From: Takakia lepidozioides
Lineage: Eukaryota; Streptophyta; Takakiopsida; Takakiales; Takakiaceae
Assembly: GCA_030704615.1 (NCBI GenBank)
Contig: CM060732.1
Span: 2,914,001-2,978,000 of the forward strand
Length of the DNA stretch: 64,000 nt
Direction of reading: 5' to 3'
The notes beneath the pieces are model-generated. The model saw nothing but the letters and a program-made list of their open reading frames with translations. It made no database searches and was not told the DNA's origin. Positions 1-10,829 of the stretch are shown here, one piece after another. Made by a program: the position numbers and the translations under genes. Numbering within the stretch: position 1 is the first letter of the stretch; the number at the start of each line of letters is the position of its first letter.

Positions 1-1560
1 GCCTTGTCTCTCTTGCAGCCGGAAACACCGCTATGAAAGCAGTGGCATCTTCCCTCCTCTGGCTTTTTCTGTGCTTAGCAAGGATGCTTATGATGGGAAG
101 TTCTCTCCCTCTTTTCTAGTGCCTTGCGATTGTGCCTGCTTTGCTTCATTGCTTATGTGCTTTGTGGAGGCGGCTTGTTGCGGGTGGTGATGGCGCATAA
201 CCCTCTTCCCCAATCGCTTAAGGTGCCTTTGGAGTTTAGGGATTCTCATGTTCTTATCTTCTTCTCTTGCTTTTGAGTTTCTTAGTTGACATCGATGACA
301 AGTGTGAGGGTCTGTGATTCACCTGGGGTTCCACAATCCTCACTAACCTGTTGGTTTTTGTGGGGGCTTGTGATGGGACCAGGTGAGGATCCTCACCTAC
401 TTTGAAGTTTCTTGAGCATGCAGATTGGGATATGGGCTGAGGAGACCTATGGGTTTTTGCGCTGTGAGGTGGCTGCTGCCTGCAGCCCCGATTTCAACCT
501 CACTGCCCCTGGTTTGGCATGCTACAGCCTGCGTTTTGGCCTTTGTCGTTCTGCCGCCGATGCGCAGCTCGGCCTAACTGGCATGTTTCCTGAGGCTTGC
601 ATACAAACCATACCCTACCTTTTGATCTTTGACAGCAAGGCCTGTGGATTATTGAGCTAGGTTGTAAGTTCTTTTGGCCAAAGAGGATCTAGTTTCTGGT
701 GGTATGTTTTTGGCGGTTTTGGGTATCTATGGACATGGTGGCCTTGAAGGTTATGGCGGCAGCCTGATAGGGCGCCGCCCTGCTCCTTTTCGGGCTTGCT
801 TCTGATGTGTATTGGATCATAGTAAGGTGTTCTTTGCATGTTTTAGCATGGAACTCTTGAAGGATGAGGATGGTAAGCTGCAATGGGATCCTACCTATAG
901 TTTTGGCTCTGTCATGACATCAGGCCTATGACCTGCAATCTGGTTTTTTATATGCAAAAGAGGCTGGATCTCGGCTGTTCAAGCTGCTTGTAGGTACAAG
1001 TCTTGAACCTGCATTTTGACAGGCTGAATTCACATTCCCTTCACACCTTGTATGATCACATGTCTCGGGGTGAATACAAATGATATGGAAGTTATTTCAT
1101 CTTGCCCAAGTTGGAGTGCTTGGTGGCATATTGTGATTCTGACAAAGTGCAAGCTGGTCCTTATGCCTTGGCTGATGCATGACCTGCCATAATTAATGGC
1201 TGAATAGGTAAGTTGTTGCAACCCGTGGATCATGTCCAAGATACCTGTGTGAAAACGTGTCTTGAAATGGTAATAGGGCAGGCTGGACCATGGTACCTTG
1301 CCCTTTGCATGACCTCAGCATTTTTGTGCTCCTTCAATACATGACCTGCTGGTAAGGTATGTGTACAGGCTGAACCAAGAGGCCTTGTAGCCTGCACAGG
1401 GGCAACAATATCTTATCTTGTCCCACACATGAACAAATGATTCATTGGCCAAGATGGCTGGATCTTGGGTGTTCAAGATGCTTGCATCCCCTACATGAAC
1501 AAGCCCCGCCCTCCCACCCTGTTTTATCATGACTGATTGGGTGATGTCAATTCATGGGAA
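1..1560. other. Gene-free stretch, probable old repeat sequence
   Basis: No convincing coding region is seen; the open frames are short and lack recognisable domains. Two similar phrases about 480 bp apart (near 965-1000 and 1450-1485, both reading 'ggctggatct...ggtgttcaag/ggctgttcaag') suggest old diverged repeats. The stretch probably belongs to the decayed element that follows at 1586. Confidence 0.4.
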
Positions 1561-1585
1561 GCTATGACAAGAATGGAAATGTTAG

Positions 1586-2710
1586 ATGGGCAGGGTGCGT
1601 GCTTCATTCAACGCCCCTACACCACAGTTGCATCCTTTACCCATCATGGGATTGGGCTACAGGTGGAGTCTTGACTTTGCAAGGCCTTTGCCACTGACGA
1701 TGCGTCACCACAAATATGTGCTGGTGATGGTGGAGCACTTCTCCAAGTGGATTGAGTTGGTTCCATTGCCTGACAAGTCTAGTGAGGGGGCTGCGTATGC
1801 ATTCCTGGATCGTGTGCTTAGCCGATTCGGTGCTCTAGCTGAGGTACTCACGGACCAAGGGAGAGAGTTCTTGGGGGAGTTTCAGGTTCTGTGTGATAAA
1901 GCCTTGATAGACCACCGTACCACTTCTCGGGATCATCCTGAGGCTGATGGCTTGGCAGAGAGAGTGGTGCAGACGGTGAAGAGGGGTTTGCGCAAGTATG
2001 GCTTGCAAAAGGGACACCTAGGAGATTGGGATCTTTAGGTACCTTGGTTAGCCATAGGCTACAGGTTCAGCAAGCAAGCATCACTTGCCTCCTTATCACC
2101 ATATTTCCTTCTCTTTGGCCGAGAGCCGGATTTGCCTGCATCTATTCGCAGGGAGGCTGCAGTAGTCCTCAACCTTGATGATCCGGATGTGTGGACACAA
2201 GCATGTGCCCAGCGGGCAGAGTTGTTCAAGAGAGTCATGCCTATGGCTTTTGATAATCTTGCTATTGCCCAACACCGAGACACATTGAGGTATGCCACTA
2301 TACATGGAGGGGGATATCGGCCAGGTGTCCGACGTTTCCACCCTGGGGACTATGTGTATTTGCAGCAAACAGCGTCTATGACCTTGGATATCACAGCAGG
2401 ACGTGTGATTCTAAGGGTCAGGGAGGTGTTGCCTTCAGGAGTGTTGATTCTGGAGGGTCGAGATGGCATGGTATGGAAGGACCATGTGCATAATTGTGCG
2501 CCATGTCACCTTCTACATGTGGATGGGAGGATAGATCCCAACCTTGCAGTGGTACCTGCAGGATTGCGTTGCATGCTATGTGGGCATGCTCGTGGTGCCG
2601 CCACTATGCTGGTGTGTGATCGATGCTCAAGAGGTTGACACATGGGATGATTGACACCACCTCTTGAGAGGGTTCCTGATGGAGATTGTTTATGTCCACC
2701 CTGCTTGGGA
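1586..2710 (+). pseudogene. Ty3/gypsy-type integrase with C-terminal PHD finger, broken
   Basis: This is the 3' part of a retrotransposon pol. The integrase core shows the DDE triad: D in WSLDF (codon 30), D in LTDQGREF (codon 90) and E in LAERVVQT about 35 residues on. A C-terminal integrase region follows (FLLFGREPDLP, GDYVYLQQT). The tail ends in a PHD-type zinc finger beginning CMLCG and CDRC. One frame runs throughout but is cut by TAG at 2036-2038 and by TGA at 2636-2638. The TGA replaces a Trp codon of the finger, as the second copy near 61100 shows. After it, the residues equivalent to the last PHD cysteines are still readable up to about 2710. No intact start or upstream RT is present, so this is a dead fragment. 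The PHD could guide integration to histone marks; that is inference. Confidence 0.85.
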
Positions 2711-2973
2711 TAGTGGCAGTGGATATGACTAGTGGCAGCTCACAAGACATGGGAGGCCAAGCTCATAGGAGTCAATACCCAAGATCTCAGGCTCAAGTTC
2801 ACAGGTTGCAAGACGACGACTAACGATGGGGCAACTCTTGTACCCGACCTCTTGATCTATTGAGTTTGAGTGTAGTAGGGACAATGGTGGAGGACCTAGT
2901 GAGGCTATGGCCACTATCACATCTTGTGGCTACCTGGACTTAGAGGGACCTAAGCGCCAGCTAGGGGGGCGAT
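2711..2973 (+). other. 3' tail of the PHD-type element with purine tract
   Basis: Non-coding tail between the pol stop and the LTR-like repeat. Positions about 2750-2970 match, in inverted orientation, the tail at 55519-55715, which there follows a gag zinc knuckle. The run CTAGGGGGGCGA just before 2974 looks like a polypurine tract, the usual primer for plus-strand DNA immediately upstream of a 3' LTR. Confidence 0.55.
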
Positions 2974-3179
2974 TGTGATGGACTAGTGGCTGCACTAGTG
3001 GTGGCTAGTGGCAGCCTAGTTGTGGACTAGTGGCTGCACTAGTGGTGACTAGTGGTTGTCTAGTGGCAGCCTAGTGGTGCACTAGTGGTGCACTAGTGAT
3101 AGACTAGTGTTTGGTGTGCACATATGTTGTGTGGTTTGGACAGCGATGTAGTTGTGTAGCGATATGTATGCGCACGACA
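2974..3179 (+). repeat. Short LTR-like repeat (206 bp, TGT...ACA)
   Basis: It begins TGTGATGG right after a purine tract and ends GCGCACGACA. Two inverted relatives occur at 54859-55033 and 55352-55518; all three lose similarity exactly at the final ACGACA, which fixes the 3' boundary. The inside is rich in CTAGTGG repeats (many ACTAGT sites). This fits a very short LTR, but no matching 5' LTR with a primer site lies in the window. Confidence 0.55.
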
Positions 3180-5210
3180 TAGAAGAAGGTAAACCCTGCA
3201 GATTATTAAACAGCTCAGAAACCCTAATGTAGAGGTTTACTTACAGCCATTGCATTGAAGTAAGTCTTTCAAGTCTTTGACAGTAGCACTGCCAATGACT
3301 TTAGTCTTTCTTCATTATGAAAGAACTTCATATGTTTCTAAATATGTAGAGAAGGTAAAGACTTCCACTTACCCTCCTTACAATGGAAGAGGAACCAACA
3401 AAAATTTAGCCAGTATATCCCTTGTCATCTAAACCAAGATAATTTGCAGAAACAGTGCAGCAAATACTCTCTGAATTTTACGTACCATGCTGAAATACCA
3501 GGGTAGTGATATCTTGCAAGCAATAGTAACAACTCAAAACATTAATATGTTCCATGCCATAGTAACACTCCAAAACAGGTTAGAGTATATTTGAAACCAT
3601 GCTTCTTTCTTCATCACCTTGCACGTTTGTGGAAGCTGTGCCTGTGACATCTTGCTTCCCTGTCTTTGAACACGCTTTTAACTTAACACACAATATGTTG
3701 AAGAGATAGCAAGAAGAATGAAGAGAATTCCCCTTGAAACAACTTTAGAAAATATCGGGTGCTCTCTGGTTGTAAAACAGAACTGCCCAAACTATGCATG
3801 TACACAGGGAGGGAGATGGTGGTTCTACCACTTCCCCAAATGATGGTGTAGATGGCAATGATGAAAGATACAGGAGTAACTTTTCCAAGACCCCTTCTTG
3901 GCAGCCCTATCCCTGACTGATTGTTCCATAATGACAAACTGAACAAGGCTGGGAGGAGAATACTTCCTTGGCATTGCTCCATGCGTTTATAGGAAGGTTC
4001 TCCTGGAAGAAGTTAAGGCTGCACTTGCACCCTGCGTTTATCAGGGTTGTGAAACACGTAGGTCAAAAATAATAATCTTTTGTACACTAGACGCATTCGT
4101 GTCATTTACCACTGGGGTAACGACTCATTTTGAGTCGTAAAAGTCAAAAAAATGGGATCGACTGGAAGTTACAAACGACTAGTTACAACAGACGTGGTAG
4201 TTGGGTTGGACATCCAATGATTGGAGTGGTAAAGGACACAGACGCGCAAACAACTGCTCAGCGATTAATGCGATTAATGCTGAAGAACCACGTGGCGTAA
4301 CCAGGCCGGCCGCCCGTGTGTCTGACCTTTTGGGCTGACTTTGACTTCTCCCTCCGGATGAGTGGACTGACTCACCCGGGGCGCGGTGACACATGGACGC
4401 GGACGTGGATGCGGACGTGGACGCCGATGTGGCGGCGCTGCAACAAGCGGCAATGCTGCCGCGTGGCCACGGGCCCAAGACGCCACATCGCAGTCGGCCA
4501 CATAACTTGGAGTGCTGCATGTCACGTGGCAACAGCGACTGGCAAAGTCAACCACACAACTGCCGGCAGACGAATCCACGGGGACCACGTGGAGAGTGTG
4601 TGGGTCGACGCGTGGCGTCGTCCCCATGCAATGGCAGTGAGAGGTACGATTGCTAGTGGAAAGACGCAGAGTGCTTGTGCCCTCTCGGGACTGCTTTGGC
4701 CAACTCCGCTGCCATTGTGCTAGTTGGTTGCACTACAGTAGGAAAGCACTGCAAACGAGCACTTGTAGTGGTTTGTGTGAGTTTGTCCAAATGACTTGCA
4801 TTCTAAGCTGAAAGTTTGGTTCTGAAGCATTCTAGTGGTTTTAGTGGTTCACGTATATGCAGGGGGAATTGAGAAGCAATGATATTGGGCGAGACTCAGA
4901 ACACAAACCACGATGCATGCACAACATCACGCTAATGAACCAAATAGACGTAGTCCAGGGAGACCAAAGACCATCACACATACACATAGAAGGTGGACGG
5001 ACACGACGACAAGTCAGGAAAATGTGATATTACATTCAAATAAGAGACCGTCACGGCACACCTGCGTATGAGCAAGACAAAATGCCAACATACATGGTTG
5101 CCGGACATCACATAAACTGTCATGGCCCAAATGTTCAAAACTGGTAACGTGAGTATCATACACACTTCTATGAGTATCATTACACACCCAACAGGGACTA
5201 CAAACATGAA
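3180..5210. other. Gene-free stretch with weak repeats
   Basis: No supported gene. On the minus strand about 3780-3990 resembles about 17830-18030 on the minus strand (shared pieces around GGAAGTATTCT and CATCATTTGGG), so both belong to one dispersed repeat or gene family. At 4393-4430 a small GC-rich tandem repeat of GACGTGGAYGCG type gives long overlapping open frames on both strands (4179-4723), which I do not regard as genes. Confidence 0.4.
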
Positions 5211-5219
5211 ATCTCACTT

Positions 5220-8200
5220 GATACTTTCACCTTTCCTCATACTCTTCTCTGGCCACAGAGTCACCGTGCCTTTTACGTGCGCTAGTGTGGTCTGGGGGGG
5301 GGGGGGGGCATCGTCCACATTTGGGCAAGGCAATGTAACACTTGGAAGCATGATCTCGTGGACTTTCACCTTGTACCACCCGGAACGATGTCCTTGCAAT
5401 GGAACTTGTCAACCCCGGCTATTCCCACCACTTCCGCCTTTGCGGCGGCTGTCCTTGACCGCTTGTCATTGGGGTTCAGGAGAAACACAGGATCTGATAT
5501 CTGCAGACACCAACATCAGGGTCCACTTAGCAACAAACATAGCAATGACAGGGTGAAAGTCAAGCGCAGCTGGGCATGGAAACGATCTTGGTTGCCACAA
5601 TACTGAATCAGCAGCAAATTCACGGTGTACCAACGTACCTTGAAGCAAGGCTCGTCGTTGAGGGTGGCAACTGAAGAAAGCTGCCCACGTGTCTTCAACT
5701 GCAGCAGCAAAAAGAGGTTTAGTCAGACGGATAAGAATAACATGAACTCTGGTGGCTGCAATGGTATAAACACACCTCCACGGAGCAAGCTAACAAACAC
5801 CCTGCTCAGACCCTGCACACTACAACTTCCTGGCAAAAATAACCCTACTAGAAACCAGGCAAAGCAAGGAGCCATGAATGCATGCCTGGGGAACCACGTC
5901 CTGCTGCGATGATGGTGTCGGGGACAGCCCACTCCTCTTGCTCACCTGCAATGAATACACATTGCAACGCTTCAGGAAGTGTATCCATAAAGGAAACCAA
6001 CCAAGTAAGTTTGCGGAGAGGGGCTGGGAACAACCATACCTTGGGCGCTGCCTCCTCATGCCGGGGGGCAGATCCGGAATGTTGGCGCCGTAGCACTATG
6101 GTCCTTGGCGCAGGACCCACCTTCTTCACATTCGACCCCAGTGCCACTCCCTGTGGTCCCTGCAAAACATATAGTGCCAGCCTTGCGTGAGAGGGCATCC
6201 GGGGGGAACAAAACAAACATCTCTTTTGGCTTTGATGTCATGTTGCAAACAGTAAGGTTAGTTTCACCTGCATGGGCGCATAAGCACTTCCCCCAACAAC
6301 CCCATCCTCTCCCACATTCAAGCTGCCAGTCAGGGTCAGCTTCCGCGTGCTTGTGAAGACACGCACATCCTTGGAGCAAAACAAATCTTGGCAGTAGGGC
6401 CAGACTGTTTCTAAAAGGTAGTTTGAATCGGGCCCCTCACTGACATTGCCAGTGACATCAAACGACAATGGATGGACCATGTTCAAAGGGGAGTTCCCCC
6501 TCCCCTTGTGTGGTGAATCATCCACTAGAGAGGGTGTTGGATTCGTTAAATCCAGAAAATTGCGACCACACCCTCGACAGTCTCTTCTGTAAGTTCTGTA
6601 CGGCAGGCCCTTTTGTGGGGTGTGCCTCTGTCAAGGGGTCACACTCCTCTTGTGACCACACAAAGAGGGGAGAACCCTTGACCCCCTGCATCACCACTTT
6701 CAAGATGTCTGCAACATTCCCCTTGGAAGCACAGGACCATATCCCAACGTAGAAATACCGGAAGAGAAGGTTTAAAAACTCGCAGACCTGGGGCCTTGGG
6801 AAAACATACTTGTTGGTGGTCAACACCCATGGCCAATGACGCCTCGGGTTGGGCTGAAAGTTAGGAATAGAGTGGCACAGGATCCCGTTCAGGTCTAGAA
6901 CAATTAGTTTTGACTTTTCAATGAAAGGAGCTTCTGAAGGGGTGTCACGGGGTCTCACCTCAGTGGGTTGGGAGACAACAGTCACCCCGGAGGGCAAAGT
7001 TTCGGTCCCCCTACAGCCTAGACCGGGCAAACTACCACCCTCTCCCCCTACAGCTTCCCCTTTTCCCCCATCATCCACAATGACCCCCCCATCATCCATG
7101 TCATCCCCACCAATTTGATGGACCTCTCCCTCTTCAACGAGTGGACCCCGCCCCCCACTGTGAATATCATCAACAACAGGCTGGACCTTGGTCACATCCC
7201 TACCCACTACAATTACTTCCTCTTTGTCAGGTACAATGGTTGCAGCAGGGGGGTCTTCTATAATGCCACCCGTCACACCCCCTTTTTGCCCCATCATAAG
7301 TTCCACTATCTTCTTCAATTGTGCTTCCATTCCCCTCTCCCGCTCCGCAGAGAGAGCCGCAAGCCTCTCCAGGGCCCCGATGCGAGCTGCCATTGAGTTC
7401 CCCGCTCCCTATGCATACAAACACCCACCCGTACTGTTAAAAACCAGAAGAAGAGGCCAAATGTGCACGATTTCAGGCATTCGGAGATGGCTGGGTTTGG
7501 CATAACACCCCTCATGTACCATGCATGGGGGCCCCACATACCCACCAAATCTTAGTACAACAACAGATTCATGAATGGAAACCGGACTTCAAAACATACC
7601 TGGCTCAAAACAGACTCTGATGGGGTGCCAGTCGCAGCATTCTTTTGCTCCTCCCCAAGCTCGGACAGTGACGGGCTCCGCGCTTTGCGTCTTTTCTGTA
7701 TTTGCCCATCCACACACTGTCAGTACAAAATGCCAGGAGCATATGGACAAAGCACTACCCTGCATATCACATAACAACTAATTCTGCACAAGGAATAAAA
7801 CCCACTCGTGGGTGTCTCTTCCATCACAACATGCCACAACGTAAGAGCAATGAGAAGGGGGTGTGGGAGATTACCAAACGGGCTGTTTGGCCTGCAACTC
7901 CTGCCCGGCCCCAACGCGAGGGGTTCGTGACACAAGCACGCGCTTGCTTCATCCCTTCGGCCTTTGCAAGTCCACGAGGGGACTCCCAGTAGGCAACAAG
8001 CTTATCCCAATAGGCGGGTTCAGTGTTCATTGGCCTCACACCAGTCTTCGCCCATTTATCTTTCAGTTTTGCTCTTTCTCCTTTCATTATCTTCCCACAT
8101 TGCTTGACTATAAAATCACGATTGGCAGGGATAGGTGTGTACTCGTACATTCCATTTATGCCCTCTATTACTGTTGACATGGCACTCTGGGACTGCTGGT

Positions 8201-8684
8201 CAATGTCTTGTATGCTTGAGTCAAGGTAACGCAATGCCAGGCCACGCAAATCACGCTGCCAGTGTTCCTTACCTTCGCAGCCAACATTGATGACTCCATT
8301 TCCATGCACCTCCACCTTGTGGCGCTTTAGCCCTGCAGCCACCCTTCCCTCTCCATCTCCTTCCCATTGTTTCATGGCATGGCGTCGTTCCTTCCTCAGC
8401 TCTGATGACCATTTCCTGCCCCCATGCTCTGGAGCAGCGCCGTCATACGTTGTGGGGGGTGACTGATGTGTGCCGGAGGGGGGGGGGCCGTATGGAGATG
8501 TGGGAGGCCCCCATTGTGACGTGCCAGCATCAGGAAGCCAGTGCCACGACCCCGAAGCAGGGGGGGCTCCCCATGGTGCACTCTGTTGTGGAGACCATAC
8601 GGCAGGGGGTGGGTGCCAAGGTTGGTGTTGGTTGGCATTGTATGGTGGCTGTGAGTGCTTTGCTGCAGCTTCACTCCCCTTCCA
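5220..8684 (-). CDS. CACTA TNP1/Transposase_24-like gene with inserted HAD domain, 7 exons
   Basis: Reading right to left, exons with GT-AG borders lie near 8684-7875, 7716-7600, 7408-6268, 6159-6040, 5945-5856, 5698-5639 and 5500-5220. All junctions that I could phase are phase 0, which supports one gene. Exon 1 is Pro/Gln/Trp-rich, then carries a Transposase_24-like segment (YWDKLVAYWESP...KAEGMKQAR). Exon 3 opens with a coiled coil (RIGALERLAALSAERERG), has an acidic linker, then an FCP1-like HAD domain. The last exon resembles the Transposase_24 C-terminus (TTLAHVKGTVTLWPEK). Frame breaks are seen near 6522 and near 5373, and a run of about 14 G at 5295 adds uncertainty. The upstream start was not found. 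TNP1-type proteins bind element ends with TNP2; the TNP2 gene lies 4 kb to the right but need not belong to the same copy. Confidence 0.6.
6268..7408 (-). CDS. Exon with FCP1/SCP-like HAD phosphatase domain
   Basis: Third exon of the gene above. After a coiled coil and an acidic, Gly-rich linker comes a stretch typical of NLI-interacting-factor/FCP1-family HAD proteins: KLIVLDLNGILCHS, then PRPQVCEFLNLLF, VGIWSCASKGNV, LFVWSQEEC and, after a frame break near 6522, VDDSPHKG, NMVHPLSF and the distal VWPYCQDLF. The first motif reads DLNG, so the second Asp of the usual DxDGT is Asn. Plant HAD proteins with DLNGTL exist, and loss of this acid normally removes or weakens phosphatase chemistry. The break at 6522 looks like one extra T in CTCTCTAGTGG relative to the expected SNTLLVDDSP. 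The exon may be a captured host gene piece. Confidence 0.7.
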
Positions 8685-8689
8685 CTGCC

Positions 8690-10160
8690 AAAAACATCCC
8701 ACATACAAGGTGCATCAGCTGTAGTCCTACTGAACACAACGTCACCAGAGCACAAACCATCCCACAACCACAACCATAAACAGCAGACCTCAAACCCACT
8801 CCCCTGCAGCGCAAGTGCCAAAAAATGAAAAAGAGAGGGACAAAATATCCTCATAACATGTAAGGCCATTCATTGGTGAAGAAGCAGAATGTGGGCGGGT
8901 TCACATCAGTACCACATGAAACTTACAAGGAAACAAAACATCCATTTGGGTTTTCCACATATCCAGTGGACATCTATTCACACAATTATGTGCTGGCTGT
9001 ATGTGCTTGCCCAGCAACGGAGCCCCAAAAGGCCTAAAGACTCTCAATGTTGGTAAACACAGGTGCAGACACAATTCAATTGATAGCTGGGATATCCGGT
9101 GGTCTGTCTGGTAATAGCACCCCGGGCAGTGAATCAGACAATGAATATTGTGTTTGTGGAGCCCACAGAACGGGCAATAACACTCTCTCATCCCTCTCAG
9201 CTTTTGTTTGTTGTCCAAAGGTAGGCTTCCTCACCAAATCCACAATTTCAGTCCGGTGCACACAGTGGGTAGACCCTTCAGGTCATCCAGGATGTCCTCC
9301 CCCATGTCACAATCTAGAAACAGGTTCATGGATGTTTTATGCCTAACTTCTTTGTCATTACACAATTTTGTGGCAACACACATGGCTTTGGACACTACAG
9401 TCTCTAAGTCACATGGTTCCAGCAAGGTCAAGACTTGACGGTCCACATTCAGATCCTTGAGAGTCTTGTCTAGTCTCTTCTGGCAGGACTTGGCCTGTTT
9501 GGCTGGGCGGTCCTATTTCCAAGATATAGAGTCGATTAACTTACGATATCTGGTTGAAAGACATGTGTTGCAATAGACTCCACCATCTCACCAGCTATTC
9601 CCACCACTTCCGGTTAACAAAGGGATGCCAAACTCACCATGAACAGCCACATTGGCTATTTTGGAGCATGCGGACATCCACTCCTTAAGCACCCCTACTG
9701 GGAAGGATATTGCAGACCTAGCCTCGTTGGAGTTATCAACGCATGTAGCAAATGCGTACTCCAACGCAGGTGCAATGACGTGACAAAGCAATATTTCCTT
9801 GACCTTAAAATTAGTCCCTCTGCACATAGTGGTAGACCCTTCGGTTTTTCCACGATGTCCTCCCCCATGTCACAGATTGAAAACATGTTCAGGGATGTTT
9901 TCTGCCTAACGTCATTTTCATTACACATTTTCTCTGGTAGCACTCACTTCCGTGGACACTACAGTCTCTAAGTCGCATTTATCCAGCAGGATGAAGATGT
10001 GCGGGTCCACATTCAGATCCTTGAGAGTCAATTGTACTGTCTTCTACCAAGACTTGGCCTGTTTGGCTCGACGGTTCTGTTTCCAAGATATAGAGTCGAT
10101 TAACCTACGATCTCTGGTGTGAAGACATGTGTTGCAATAGACTCCACCATCTCACCTTCA
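8690..10160 (-). other. Unidentified minus-strand exon remnants
   Basis: Several minus-strand stretches look coding but match no family I know: 9700-9830 (NFKVKEILLC, LKEWMSACSK), 9270-9440 (ETVVSKAMCVATKLCNDKEV, NLFLDCDMGEDI) and 8901-9200 (a Cys/His-rich piece with CPFCGLHKHNIHC). They may be downstream exons of the gene starting at 10822 or debris of a transposon. Splice borders could not be fixed with confidence. Confidence 0.35.
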
Positions 10161-10390
10161 ATTAATCTCCACAAGAGCTTAAGGAAGGGATGCCACACCC
10201 ACCCCGAACAGCCACATTGGCTGTTTTGGAGCATGCGGACATCCACTCCTTAAGCACCCCCACTTGGAAGGATTCTGCAGACCTAGCCTCGTTGGAGTTA
10301 TCAACCCATATAGCAGATGCGTACTCCAAGGCAAGTCCAATGATGCGACAAAGCAAGGTTTTCTTGACCTCAAAGTTAATCCCTATGTAC
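9270..10390. repeat. Tandem duplication, two units of about 560 bp
   Basis: Unit 1 (about 9270-9830) and unit 2 (about 9831-10390) align along their length. Shared landmarks include GATGTCCTCCCCCATGTCAC, the phrase GACTTGGCCTGTTTGGCT and AAGATATAGAGTCGATTAAC. The units carry the same minus-strand coding stretch (LKEWMSACSK...), and differ by many substitutions, so the duplication is not recent. Confidence 0.8.
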
Positions 10391-10522
10391 GAGAACAATT
10401 TAGCGAGACTCGGCGCTTTGCCCTTCCTGTTTGAACAACTTTATGGATATGTGCATCCCAGTTTCAGTTTGAGGAGAACTCAATGCCCAGAAAACATGAA
10501 CACAAGTAGGGGTAGAACTCAC

Positions 10523-10822
10523 CTCATGCGCAGCGGGTTTGTGCCGTTTGCGCACCTTTTGGAGAGACTCTGCAGATGGAGGTGCAGTTTCCACCGAACT
10601 GTCCTCCACGTCATCGTCGTCGCCCATGCTATACTCGCTTGTGTCAGAATCTGAACTCGAAGACCGCCCACCGTGCCGCCTTCCCTCTCGCACCGAGGCC
10701 ATCTTTTGCGGATTCAGTCGAGCCAGGCGGGGGCTCCTTCGCACCGCGGGGCTGGAATGTGCAGAAGTGGGAGGAGGTGATGCTGCCTCGGCGGTCGAGT
10801 GCTTCTTACTAGGCGTGGACAT
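10523..10822 (-). CDS. First exon of an unidentified gene
   Basis: An ATG at 10822 opens a 100-codon exon ending at a GTGAG donor (10518-10522). It is Ser/Pro-rich with a basic patch (AVRRSPRLARLNPQ) and an acidic Ser cluster (SSSSDSDTSEYSMGDDDDVED), typical of a disordered nuclear protein N-terminus. The next exon probably lies at 10384-10165 and contains FEVKKTLLCRIIGLALEY and LKEWMSACSKTANVAV. I do not recognise the family. The exon at 10165-10384 has a near copy at 9600-9825, inside the tandem duplication. Confidence 0.5.
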
Positions 10823-10829
10823 AGACCAT

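Noticed and set aside
4179-4723. Overlapping 117-135 codon frames on both strands
   Set aside because: GC-rich tandem repeat with few stops by composition; no domain, start context or splice support.
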